A DNA stretch of 5,158 nucleotides from Bacillota bacterium (lineage in GTDB: Bacteria > Armatimonadota > Hebobacteria > Hebobacterales > Hebobacteraceae), in the NCBI GenBank assembly GCA_030668755.1, contig DAOVEW010000127.1, forward strand, positions 1 through 5,158, given 5' to 3'. The notes beneath the pieces were generated by a model. That model was not told where the DNA came from. It searched no databases and saw nothing but the letters and a program-made list of their open reading frames with translations. Positions 1 through 4,751 of the stretch are shown here, piece by piece; within the stretch, counting starts at the first letter, position 1, and the number at the start of each line of letters is the position of its first letter. The translations under genes were made by a program, and so were the position numbers.

Positions 1-498
1 GGAGAGATCGAGGGCGCAGTCGAGGCCATCCGCGAGCACCGCGCCGAGGTGGAGCGCAGGCCGGCGCCGGCGCGTGCGCCGAGCGCCGTCAGGTGGGTCG
101 TGGTGGGTATCGGCACGGCGGCGCTGATCATCGCGGCAATCATCCTCCTGCGACCAGAGCCCCTGCCGCCTCCCGCAAGGAGCTCGCGCGAGGCCGTGGA
201 CCGCTTCTGGTCCTCGTTGATCGAGGGGGAGTACCACGCGGCGACGGTCTATTACCCGGGCCTAGTCGAGAAGTACGGAAGCCGGAAGCAGGCGGCGATG
301 TTCCTGGAGCAGTACTTCGGGGAGGACCCGCCCACGAATCTCACGCGAGTCGGTCAGCCGGAGGAACTGCTGGACTCTGACGATCTGCGCGTGAGCTATG
401 AGGTATGGCTGCGGAGCGGGCGGCCGCGCACGGGCGAGTTGATCGTGCGTCGGGCCGAGACGCTCGAAGGCGGGTACATAATCGTGACGGGGCCGTGA
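1..498 (+). CDS. Membrane-anchored protein with extracytoplasmic domain, unknown function (5' end outside window)
   Basis: I do not recognise this family. The frame is open from base 1, so the gene probably begins upstream of the window, and 165 residues are visible. A GTG at 49 could start a 149-residue protein, but the 16 codons before it read like a charged helix (EAIREHRAE), which favours a longer gene. Visible residues 17-29 are a Pro/Ala/Arg linker. Residues 30-50 are one hydrophobic segment (WVVVGIGTAALIIAAIILL), followed by a proline-rich stretch. The last 110 or so residues form a soluble domain beginning REAVDRFWSSLIEGEYHAA. That pattern (helix, aromatic, 'xGxYxxA') resembles NTF2-like/DUF4878-type domains often found outside the membrane; this is fold-level inference only. 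Arg/Pro residues flank the segment on both sides, so topology is not certain. The gene converges on mreC with a 30-bp gap. Confidence is high that it is coding and low for any function. Confidence 0.72.
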   Translation, partial: GEIEGAVEAIREHRAEVERRPAPARAPSAVRWVVVGIGTAALIIAAIILLRPEPLPPPARSSREAVDRFWSSLIEGEYHAATVYYPGLVEKYGSRKQAAMFLEQYFGEDPPTNLTRVGQPEELLDSDDLRVSYEVWLRSGRPRTGELIVRRAETLEGGYIIVTGP

Positions 499-501
499 CC
501 C

Positions 502-523
502 GGAGCGACTCCCGCGGAGCGGG
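502..523. terminator. Weak GC-rich hairpins between convergent genes
   Basis: The 30-bp gap between the + strand membrane gene (stop at 496-498) and the end of mreC (stop at 529-531) holds two small overlapping inverted repeats. They are GGAG-CGA-CTCC at 502-512 and CCCGC-GGA-GCGGG at 511-523. They share two bases, so both cannot form completely at once. Neither is followed by a T-tract on either strand, so an intrinsic terminator is only possible. The convergent position makes some bidirectional stop signal plausible. Confidence 0.25.
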
Positions 524-528
524 CCGGC

Positions 529-1356
529 CTATCCCCCGCGGAGGATCAACACCTCTTCCACCTTGCGGAGCTCGACGGCCGGCTGGACCGCGGCGACCTT
601 GCCGGGTGTATAGGCATCGGCCCGCACGTCGGTGACCATGCCGACGGGCAGGCCCTTGGGGAAGATGTCACCGGTTCCCGAGGTGACGACCTGGTCGCCG
701 GGCCGGAGGTCCGCGTCGGGTTCTAAGTAGCGGACCTCGCACTGCCAGTCGCCGAGGCCCTTGAGGACGCCCGTGTCGCGCGACCTCTCGACTCGCACGG
801 CGATGCCACTGGCGGGGTCGGTCAAGGGGAGAACGCGGGCGGTGTGGGCGGCGAGAGCGTAGACTTGCCCGACGACGCCGTCGTGGGCGACCGCGACATC
901 CCCGACGCGCACGCCGTCGGCGCTGCCGCGGTCCACGGTGAAATAGGAGCACCAGCCGCCGGATCCGATGGCGATGAGGTGTGCGAGAGGACGGTCCTTG
1001 CCGGCCCTGGGGTAGGCCCAGCAGAGCGAGCGCTCGCGCTCGGCCCGCCTCTGCCCTTCTCGCAGGTAGGTGAGACGGGTCTCGAGGGCGGCCACGGCCT
1101 TCGCGAGGCGCGCGTTTTCCTCGGCGAGCCGGTCTGCCTCGGCGAGCATTCTCCAGGTGTCCTCCGTGCGCTGGGTGACGCGAAGGAGGGCCGTCTGGAG
1201 GGGCCGTCCGAGAGTGCAGACCGCTGCATCGAATGCACTGCGGCCGCCCTTCTGCTGCGCGCTGTACTGCCAGGCGTCGAGAGCGAGAGCCAACACAGCG
1301 AGGCTGCAGAGCAGCACGAGAGCGCGCCTTTGCTGTTTGTCGAGCCGCGCGATCAT
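529..1356 (-). CDS. mreC: Rod shape-determining protein MreC
   Basis: MreC is a single-pass inner-membrane protein whose periplasmic part links MreB filaments to the elongation peptidoglycan synthases (PBP2/RodA). The 275-residue product is of normal length. It has a short basic cytoplasmic tail (residues 1-11), one membrane helix (about 11-29), and a coiled coil rich in Leu/Glu/Arg (about 65-110, which mediates dimerisation in the family). The two-lobed beta domain follows. Family signatures are FTVDRGSADGVRVGD (139-153), GVVGQV (160-165), VTSGTGDIFPKGLPVG (224-239) and the terminal VEEVLIL (267-272). The ATG at 1356 gives the expected short cytoplasmic tail. The Shine-Dalgarno signal is weak, consistent with translation following mreB, whose stop lies 12 bp upstream. 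The next gene downstream is convergent, so the usual mreD does not follow. Confidence 0.96.
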   Translation of the reverse strand: MIARLDKQQRRALVLLCSLAVLALALDAWQYSAQQKGGRSAFDAAVCTLGRPLQTALLRVTQRTEDTWRMLAEADRLAEENARLAKAVAALETRLTYLREGQRRAERERSLCWAYPRAGKDRPLAHLIAIGSGGWCSYFTVDRGSADGVRVGDVAVAHDGVVGQVYALAAHTARVLPLTDPASGIAVRVERSRDTGVLKGLGDWQCEVRYLEPDADLRPGDQVVTSGTGDIFPKGLPVGMVTDVRADAYTPGKVAAVQPAVELRKVEEVLILRGG

Positions 1357-1368
1357 TGCGCTACCGGA

Positions 1369-2403
1369 CTAGCAGGGAGCGAAGCACTCGGCGAACCGCT
1401 CGGGGTTCTCCAGGGCACGACCGGCGCCAATGGCCACGCACGCCAGCGGGTCCTCGGCGACGCGGACGGGCATCTCGGTATCTTCCTCCAGGAGCCGGTC
1501 GATTCCCCTGAGCAGGGCCCCACCGCCGGTGAGCATGATGCCGCGGTCCATGATGTCGGCCGAGAGCTCCGGGGGGGTGCGTTCGAGGGTGAGCTTGATG
1601 GCCTCGATGATGCCTTGGACGGGCACGGAGATTGCCTCTCGGACATGGGGAGCGGTTATCTCCACGGACTTGGGGAGGCCGGTGAGCAAGTCGCGGCCCC
1701 GCGCGACCGTGACCCAGGTGTCTTCGTTCATGGGATACGCGGAGCCGACGGCGATCTTGATGCGCTCCGCGGTGGGGACACCGATGGCGAGGTTGAACTC
1801 GTGGTGCATGTAGGTGACGATGGCTTCGTCCACCTCATCGCCGCCGACGCGGATGGAGCGGCCGGTAACGACGCCGTTGAGAGAGATGACGGCGACCTCG
1901 GAGGTGCCGCCGCCGATATCGACGATCATGGAGCCCCGAGGCTCCCACACGGGAAGGCCGGCACCGATGGCGGCGGCCATGGGCTCTTCGATGATGAAGG
2001 CTTCCCGCGCGCCGGCGCGGAGGCTTGCGTCGCGAACCGCGCGCCGCTCAACGTCGGTGACACCGGAGGGGATGCCGATGACGACTTTGGGGTGGACGAG
2101 CGTGCGGCGCCGGTGGACCCGGTAGATGAAGTAGCGAAGCATCGCCTCGGAGATCTCGAAGTCGGCAATGACTCCATCCTTGAGGGGCCGGATGGCCTCG
2201 ATGTTGGTCGGGGTACGGCCGAGCATTCGCTTGGCCTCGGCGCCGACGGCCAACACCTGGCCCGTGGTCTGATCCACGACGACGACGGAGGGTTCGTTCA
2301 GGACGATGCCCTTGCCGCGAACGTGGACGAGGGTATTGGCGGTACCGAGGTCAACCGCGATATCCCGCGAGCAGCAGGAGCAGATCCGCCGCCAGATCGA
2401 CAT
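1369..2403 (-). CDS. mreB: Rod shape-determining protein MreB (bacterial actin)
   Basis: MreB polymerises with ATP into membrane-bound filaments that direct lateral wall growth. The 344-residue product is of typical length and has every actin-fold motif: phosphate-1 loop DLGTAN (18-23), LNEPSVV (35-41), the segment IRPLKDGVIADF (71-82), IPSGVTDVERRAV (111-123), catalytic-region IIEEPMAAAIG (137-147), phosphate-2 loop DIGGGTSE (162-169), RVGGDE (185-190) and adenosine-binding TGGGALLRG (292-300). The frame stays open far upstream, but residues before the ATG at 2403 are unlike MreB and are maf read in another frame. The chosen start overlaps the maf stop by one base (TGATG), with GGGGTG at 2416-2411 as a modest ribosome site. 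Its N-terminus is odd: WRRICSCCSRD contains three cysteines (8, 10, 11) where many MreBs carry a short basic or amphipathic helix. Two more cysteines lie at the C-terminus (340, 344). Confidence 0.98.
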   Translation of the reverse strand: MSIWRRICSCCSRDIAVDLGTANTLVHVRGKGIVLNEPSVVVVDQTTGQVLAVGAEAKRMLGRTPTNIEAIRPLKDGVIADFEISEAMLRYFIYRVHRRRTLVHPKVVIGIPSGVTDVERRAVRDASLRAGAREAFIIEEPMAAAIGAGLPVWEPRGSMIVDIGGGTSEVAVISLNGVVTGRSIRVGGDEVDEAIVTYMHHEFNLAIGVPTAERIKIAVGSAYPMNEDTWVTVARGRDLLTGLPKSVEITAPHVREAISVPVQGIIEAIKLTLERTPPELSADIMDRGIMLTGGGALLRGIDRLLEEDTEMPVRVAEDPLACVAIGAGRALENPERFAECFAPC

Positions 2404-2999
2404 CAGCGGCCACCCCGCCGTGCGGCGCTGCTGGGGGCAGCGGGTGTCTCGAACTTGCCCATCATCTCGACCAGCTTGGGCAGCGGCAGTCCGACCACGT
2501 TCGTGTAACACCCCCGAATTGAGCGGATCAAGGCCGCACCCTCGCCTTGGATGGCGTAGGCGCCGGCCTTGTCCATGGGCTCCCCGGTGCTGACGTACCA
2601 GGCGATGCGTCTGTTCGACAGCGGCCGGAACGCCACCTTCGTACGTTCCCAGCCAATGAGCCGCCGGGCACCGCGGACGAGGGCGAGCCCCGTGTAGACG
2701 CTGTGCCAGCGCCCGCTGAGCCGCGCCAGCATTTGCCGGGCGTGGTCGGGATCGCGCGGCTTGCCCATGACTTCGCCATTGCAGACGACGATTGTGTCGG
2801 CCCCGAGCACGATGCCTCGTTCCCGCCGTGCTACGCACTCAGCCTTCGCCAGAGCGGCGCGCCGGACGAGGTCGGCGGGCCGGCCGCGCCTCGCCTGCGG
2901 CGGCTCGGCCTGGACCTCGGGCACGACTACCCTGAACTCTATTCCCGCGGCGTGGAGCAAATCCTGGCGCCGGGGCGACCGAGAGCCGAGGATGAGCAT
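2403..2999 (-). CDS. maf: Maf-like nucleoside triphosphate pyrophosphatase
   Basis: Maf proteins hydrolyse non-canonical or pyrimidine nucleoside triphosphates (dTTP/UTP in the YhdE-type group) to the monophosphate and pyrophosphate. They have been linked to septum inhibition. The 198-residue protein has the family signatures in order: LGSRSPRRQ at the N-terminus (4-12), the metal/catalytic GADTIV (67-72), GKP (79-81), HSVYTGLA (99-106), EPMDKAGAYAIQG (140-152) and NVVGLPLPKL (167-176). The motif GAYAIQG with DK before it fits the dTTP/UTP-type subgroup, an inference from memory of the family. Start ATG at 2999 places the LILGSRSPRR motif exactly at the N-terminus, as usual. There is no clear Shine-Dalgarno site. 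The stop of the preceding small ORF is 2 nt upstream, suggesting translational coupling. The stop codon overlaps the mreB start. The last 15 or so residues (PAAPSSAARRGGR) are a low-complexity tail beyond the family core. Confidence 0.96.
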   Translation of the reverse strand: MLILGSRSPRRQDLLHAAGIEFRVVVPEVQAEPPQARRGRPADLVRRAALAKAECVARRERGIVLGADTIVVCNGEVMGKPRDPDHARQMLARLSGRWHSVYTGLALVRGARRLIGWERTKVAFRPLSNRRIAWYVSTGEPMDKAGAYAIQGEGAALIRSIRGCYTNVVGLPLPKLVEMMGKFETPAAPSSAARRGGR

Positions 3000-3001
3000 G
3001 G

Positions 3002-3205
3002 TCAGAGCTGCCCGAGGGCAAGCCGCAGGCGGCGCGGCCCCGGCATCTGGGCATACTCCCGCGCCGGCCCTCGGCGCCGACCCATCGGAAGCTGGGCGGA
3101 GACATCGAACTGGTCGAAGACATAGCCGAACCCGTAGTCTATGACGAGAACCGAGAGGATCTCGCGAACGCGACGGAGGTTGCGCAGTCCCAGTCCCAGG
3201 TTCAT
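3002..3205 (-). CDS. UbiB/AarF (ABC1) kinase-family N-terminal fragment, 67 residues
   Basis: The short protein resembles the start of UbiB/AarF atypical kinases. Those begin with an Arg-rich helix of the type R-x-REI-x-x-VL followed by GFG, then a stretch ending in LP and RR, then RLRLAL-x-x-LG just before the GPTxxKxGQ motif. Here one sees RRVREILSVL (11-20), YGFGYVFDQF (24-33), LPMGRR (39-44) and RRLRLALGQL (58-67), then TGA. No GPTxxKxGQ, catalytic lysine or other kinase motif exists in any frame downstream; maf begins 2 nt later. Intact family members exceed about 450 residues. Codon use is normal for the window. The start is the first possible one, because an in-frame TAG lies two codons upstream at 3211-3209. 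It has no recognisable Shine-Dalgarno site and follows the phasin-like gene by 23 bp. It may be a deletion remnant or a retained small peptide that couples translation into maf. Without its kinase domain it cannot have UbiB activity. Confidence 0.65.
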   Translation of the reverse strand: MNLGLGLRNLRRVREILSVLVIDYGFGYVFDQFDVSAQLPMGRRRGPAREYAQMPGPRRLRLALGQL

Positions 3206-3228
3206 CGGCTAGCCAGAGGGCGCGAGGC

Positions 3229-3564
3229 TCAGCCTCCCTGCTCCTGCTTGAGTCGCTCCTCGAGCGCTGCCACACGCCGCTCCAGATCCTCGACGCTGGG
3301 CCGGCGAGCGAGGTCGGCCCTGTTCACGACCCGCTCCGCGACCTCGGCCACGAAGGTCTCCATCTTCTCCTTCTGCCCCCGGCCCTTCTCGAGCATCTGG
3401 TCCACCAGCTTCTTGCCTTCGTCGCGAGTCACGGCGCCCCGCTTGACGAGATCGTCGACCAACTTGCTGGCGGCCTCCTTGGTGAGGAGTGCCGCGCCGA
3501 GACCCAGCTCGATGGTCTTCTCCAGGAGCTCACGCCACGATGTGATCTTCGACTGGTCGGCCAT
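3229..3564 (-). CDS. Small phasin-like coiled-coil protein
   Basis: The 111-residue, highly charged, almost entirely helical protein has no signal peptide or membrane segment. Its pattern is that of the short 'phasin family / polyhydroxyalkanoate synthesis regulator' proteins: an N-terminal helix (about 9-28, ELLEKTIELGLGAALLTKEA), then KLVDDLVKRGAVTRDEGKKLVDQML (34-58), the family's characteristic 'helix-RG-x-hydrophobic-helix' unit. A C-terminal heptad coiled coil follows (about 91-107, VEDLERRVAALEERLKQ). Phasins coat polyester granules, but many small proteins given this name lie in genomes without such granules, so the function here is open. In my memory this family is often found immediately before an AarF/UbiB kinase gene, which matches the UbiB-like fragment 23 bp downstream. 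The start at 3564 is fixed by a very strong ribosome site. The preceding gene, amrS, ends 33 bp upstream. Confidence 0.85.
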   Translation of the reverse strand: MADQSKITSWRELLEKTIELGLGAALLTKEAASKLVDDLVKRGAVTRDEGKKLVDQMLEKGRGQKEKMETFVAEVAERVVNRADLARRPSVEDLERRVAALEERLKQEQGG

Positions 3565-3610
3565 CAGGTTCCAACCTCCTGTTGCGGCGGAGTGTACTCA
3601 GGTTCCGACC
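3564..3610. repeat. 13-bp direct repeat flanking the amrS/phasin junction
   Basis: TCAGGTTCCAACC at 3564-3576 and TCAGGTTCCGACC at 3598-3610 match at 12 of 13 positions with a period of 34 bp. One copy spans the phasin start codon and ribosome site. The other spans the amrS stop codon and its last three or so codons. This is a direct observation. The role is unknown; it could be the trace of a small duplication or chance. Confidence 0.6.
3573..3580 (-). promoter_or_regulatory. Strong Shine-Dalgarno site of the phasin-like gene
   Basis: AGGAGGTT on the - strand lies 8 nt before the ATG at 3564, the best ribosome site in the window and decisive for that start. It overlaps a short inverted repeat (AGGT-TGGA-ACCT, 3578-3567) and an alternative pairing (CAGG with CCTG), so a weak structure could partly mask it. 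Confidence 0.8.
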
Positions 3611-4605
3611 ACGGCCACGTCGCCACCACAGAACTGACACCGTCCGTCCTTCACGGAGAGGCGCATGACGGTGAAGCCGCGGCGCTCGATAACGAGCTCT
3701 CCGCAGCTCGGGCAGAGAGTGTTCTCGCCGTCGCCCGCCCAGACGTTGCCGATGTAGACGTAGTGCAGCTTCTCCATGGCGATCCGGCGGGCGCGGATGA
3801 GCGTCTCGACAGGGGTGGGCGGCTCGGTGAGCTTGTGGTCGGGATGATAGCGGGAGAAATGGAGCGGCACATCCGGCCCGAGAGCGGCCACCCAGTCCAC
3901 GAGCGCCCGGATGTCCTCGTCCCTGTCATTCCAGTTGGGGATGACGAGGTTGGTGAGCTCGACGAGGCAGCCGGCCTCTCTGGCGATCTCGGCCGTTCGG
4001 CGAGGAGGCTGGGAGGTTCCCCGGCACAGCTCGCGGTAGAAGTTGTCGTTCATCGCCTTGATATCGATGTTCATGGCGTCTATGTAGGGGAGCAGCTCGC
4101 GCAGCGGTTCTTCGTTGATGTAGCCGTTTGTGACGAGCACGTTCTTGAGCCCGGCATCCTTGGCGAGCCGTGCGGTCTCAAGTACGAACTCGTACCAGAT
4201 GAACGGCTCGTTGTAGGTATAGGAGATGCCAAGGTTGTCGGGCTCGCGCTGGGCCGCCTGAAGGGCCTCCAGCGCGGTCATGCGGCGAGTGCCGGCATTG
4301 CCCTGAGAGATAGACCAGTTCTGGCAGAAGGCACAGGCGAGGTTGCACCCCACGGTGCCAAGCGAGAGGATAGGGGAGCCGGGGTGAAAGTGGAAGAGAG
4401 GCTTCTTCTCGATGGGGTCCCAGTTTGCCGCGGACACGCGCTCGTAGTTAAGGGTTCGCAGGACGCCGCCGACGTTCTGGCGGACGCGGCAGAAGCCAGT
4501 CCGGCCTTCGGCGATGCGGCACCCGTGGGGGCAGAGCAGACAGTGGACTTGCCCATCCTCCCCCTGTTCCCAGTAGCGCGCCTCTTTAAGTGCCATGTGG
4601 GCCAT
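3598..4605 (-). CDS. amrS: AmmeMemoRadiSam system radical SAM enzyme AmrS
   Basis: The 335-residue protein matches the AmrS family (related to pyruvate formate-lyase activating-type radical SAM enzymes) along its full length. An N-terminal cysteine motif, HCLLCPHGCR with a later GFCR (C22, C25, C29, C39), comes first. Next is EKKPLFHFHPGS (66-77), then the radical SAM cluster site CNLACAFCQN (C87, C91, C94). Further motifs are GISYTYNEPFIWYEF (126-140), VLVTNGYI (156-163), MNIDIKAM (178-185), LVIPNWNDRDEDI (220-232), LHFSRYHPDHKL (248-259), YIGNVW (284-289) and a C-terminal zinc-ribbon-like pair, CPSCG (C298, C301) and CQFCG (C323, C326). The usual partners AmrA (AMMECR1) and AmrB (Memo) are not in the window. 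The family's substrate is not something I can name. ATG at 4605 has GGGTGA (4617-4612) at good spacing; ATG at 4596 is an alternative. It is the first gene after the promoter at 4624-4652. Confidence 0.94.
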   Translation of the reverse strand: MAHMALKEARYWEQGEDGQVHCLLCPHGCRIAEGRTGFCRVRQNVGGVLRTLNYERVSAANWDPIEKKPLFHFHPGSPILSLGTVGCNLACAFCQNWSISQGNAGTRRMTALEALQAAQREPDNLGISYTYNEPFIWYEFVLETARLAKDAGLKNVLVTNGYINEEPLRELLPYIDAMNIDIKAMNDNFYRELCRGTSQPPRRTAEIAREAGCLVELTNLVIPNWNDRDEDIRALVDWVAALGPDVPLHFSRYHPDHKLTEPPTPVETLIRARRIAMEKLHYVYIGNVWAGDGENTLCPSCGELVIERRGFTVMRLSVKDGRCQFCGGDVAVVGT

Positions 4606-4623
4606 CGAACATCACCCGGCGCC

Positions 4624-4652
4624 ATTGTATCTCTGTTCAGAGCATTGGGCAA
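4624..4652 (-). promoter_or_regulatory. Sigma-70-type promoter for amrS and probably the downstream operon
   Basis: On the - strand, TTGCCC (4652-4647, 4 of 6 to the -35 consensus) is followed after exactly 17 bp by TACAAT (4629-4624, 5 of 6 to the -10 consensus). Transcription would start near 4617, giving a leader of only about 12 nt before the ATG at 4605, with the ribosome site GGGTGA almost at the 5' end. The AT-rich -10 stands out in a GC-rich surround. No comparable signal was seen between the later genes, so this promoter may serve amrS through mreC. Confidence 0.65.
4631..4642. promoter_or_regulatory. Perfect 12-bp palindrome in the promoter spacer (possible operator)
   Basis: CTCTGTTCAGAG reads CTCTG-TT-CAGAG, a perfect inverted repeat with a 2-bp centre, lying wholly between the -35 and -10 elements. 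A dimeric repressor or activator bound there would contact the polymerase face directly. The regulator is not identifiable. It does not match the Gram-positive LexA box or any operator I recognise. Confidence 0.4.
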
Positions 4653-4658
4653 GACGAA

Positions 4659-4680
4659 GGCGAGGGCGAGGGTGAGGGAG
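4659..4680. repeat. Degenerate hexamer repeat GGCGAG/GGTGAG
   Basis: GGCGAG, GGCGAG, GGTGAG and a partial GGAG follow each other with a 6-bp period. This puts G-runs at 4659-4660, 4664-4666, 4670-4672 and 4676-4678, each separated by 3 bases. It lies just upstream of the -35 element. The spacing would permit a two-layer G-quadruplex on the + strand, which is the template strand for amrS. Confidence 0.5.
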
Positions 4681-4692
4681 AACGCCGGACAT

Positions 4693-4751
4693 GGACTAGG
4701 ACACTGGGGCCGATGCGGTCTATCTCCACGTCTTGAAGAGTGCCCTAGCCC
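4693..4751 (-). terminator. 13-bp stem hairpin at the end of the upstream membrane-protein gene
   Basis: In the - strand transcript, GGGCTAGGGCACU (4751-4739) pairs with AGUGUCCUAGUCC (4705-4693) over 13 consecutive positions, two of them G-U. The loop is 33 nt. The 5' arm contains the stop codon of the membrane-protein gene (4747-4745). No U-run follows, so it is not a standard intrinsic terminator. It could block 3' exonuclease, act with Rho, or simply separate this gene from the amrS promoter at 4652. Confidence 0.45.

Larger units (their letters stand above)
4606..4744. other. Non-coding gap between the membrane-protein gene and amrS
   Basis: This 139-bp gap, the longest in the window, carries in order of - strand transcription the 3' hairpin of the upstream gene, the GGCGAG-type hexamer repeat, the promoter with its internal palindrome, and the amrS ribosome site. 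I see no coding region in it. Confidence 0.7.

Noticed and set aside
60..76. GCCGGCGCCGGC palindromes (also near 4855-4870)
   Set aside because: They encode Pro/Ala/Gly-rich stretches in high-GC DNA. Such self-complementary GC runs are expected by composition.
844..2508. 554-codon open frame on the + strand opposite mreB and mreC
   Set aside because: Its product is an Asp/Gly/Ala-rich reading of the antisense strand with no family motifs. Long antisense frames are expected in GC-rich genes, and mreB and mreC on the - strand are certain.
2404..2838. N-terminal extension of the mreB frame by 145 codons
   Set aside because: The added residues are Arg/Ala/His-rich, unlike MreB, and are the maf gene read out of frame. 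The TGATG overlap gives a normal MreB start at 2403.
3219..3235. GAGGCTCAGCCTC inverted repeat at the phasin stop codon
   Set aside because: The stem has almost no loop and no T-run follows, so it does not look like a terminator, and the downstream gene is only 23 bp away.
3000..3275. Extension of the maf frame upstream to 3275
   Set aside because: The canonical Maf N-terminus LILGSRSPRR begins right after the ATG at 2999. The extension is an out-of-frame reading of the UbiB-like ORF.
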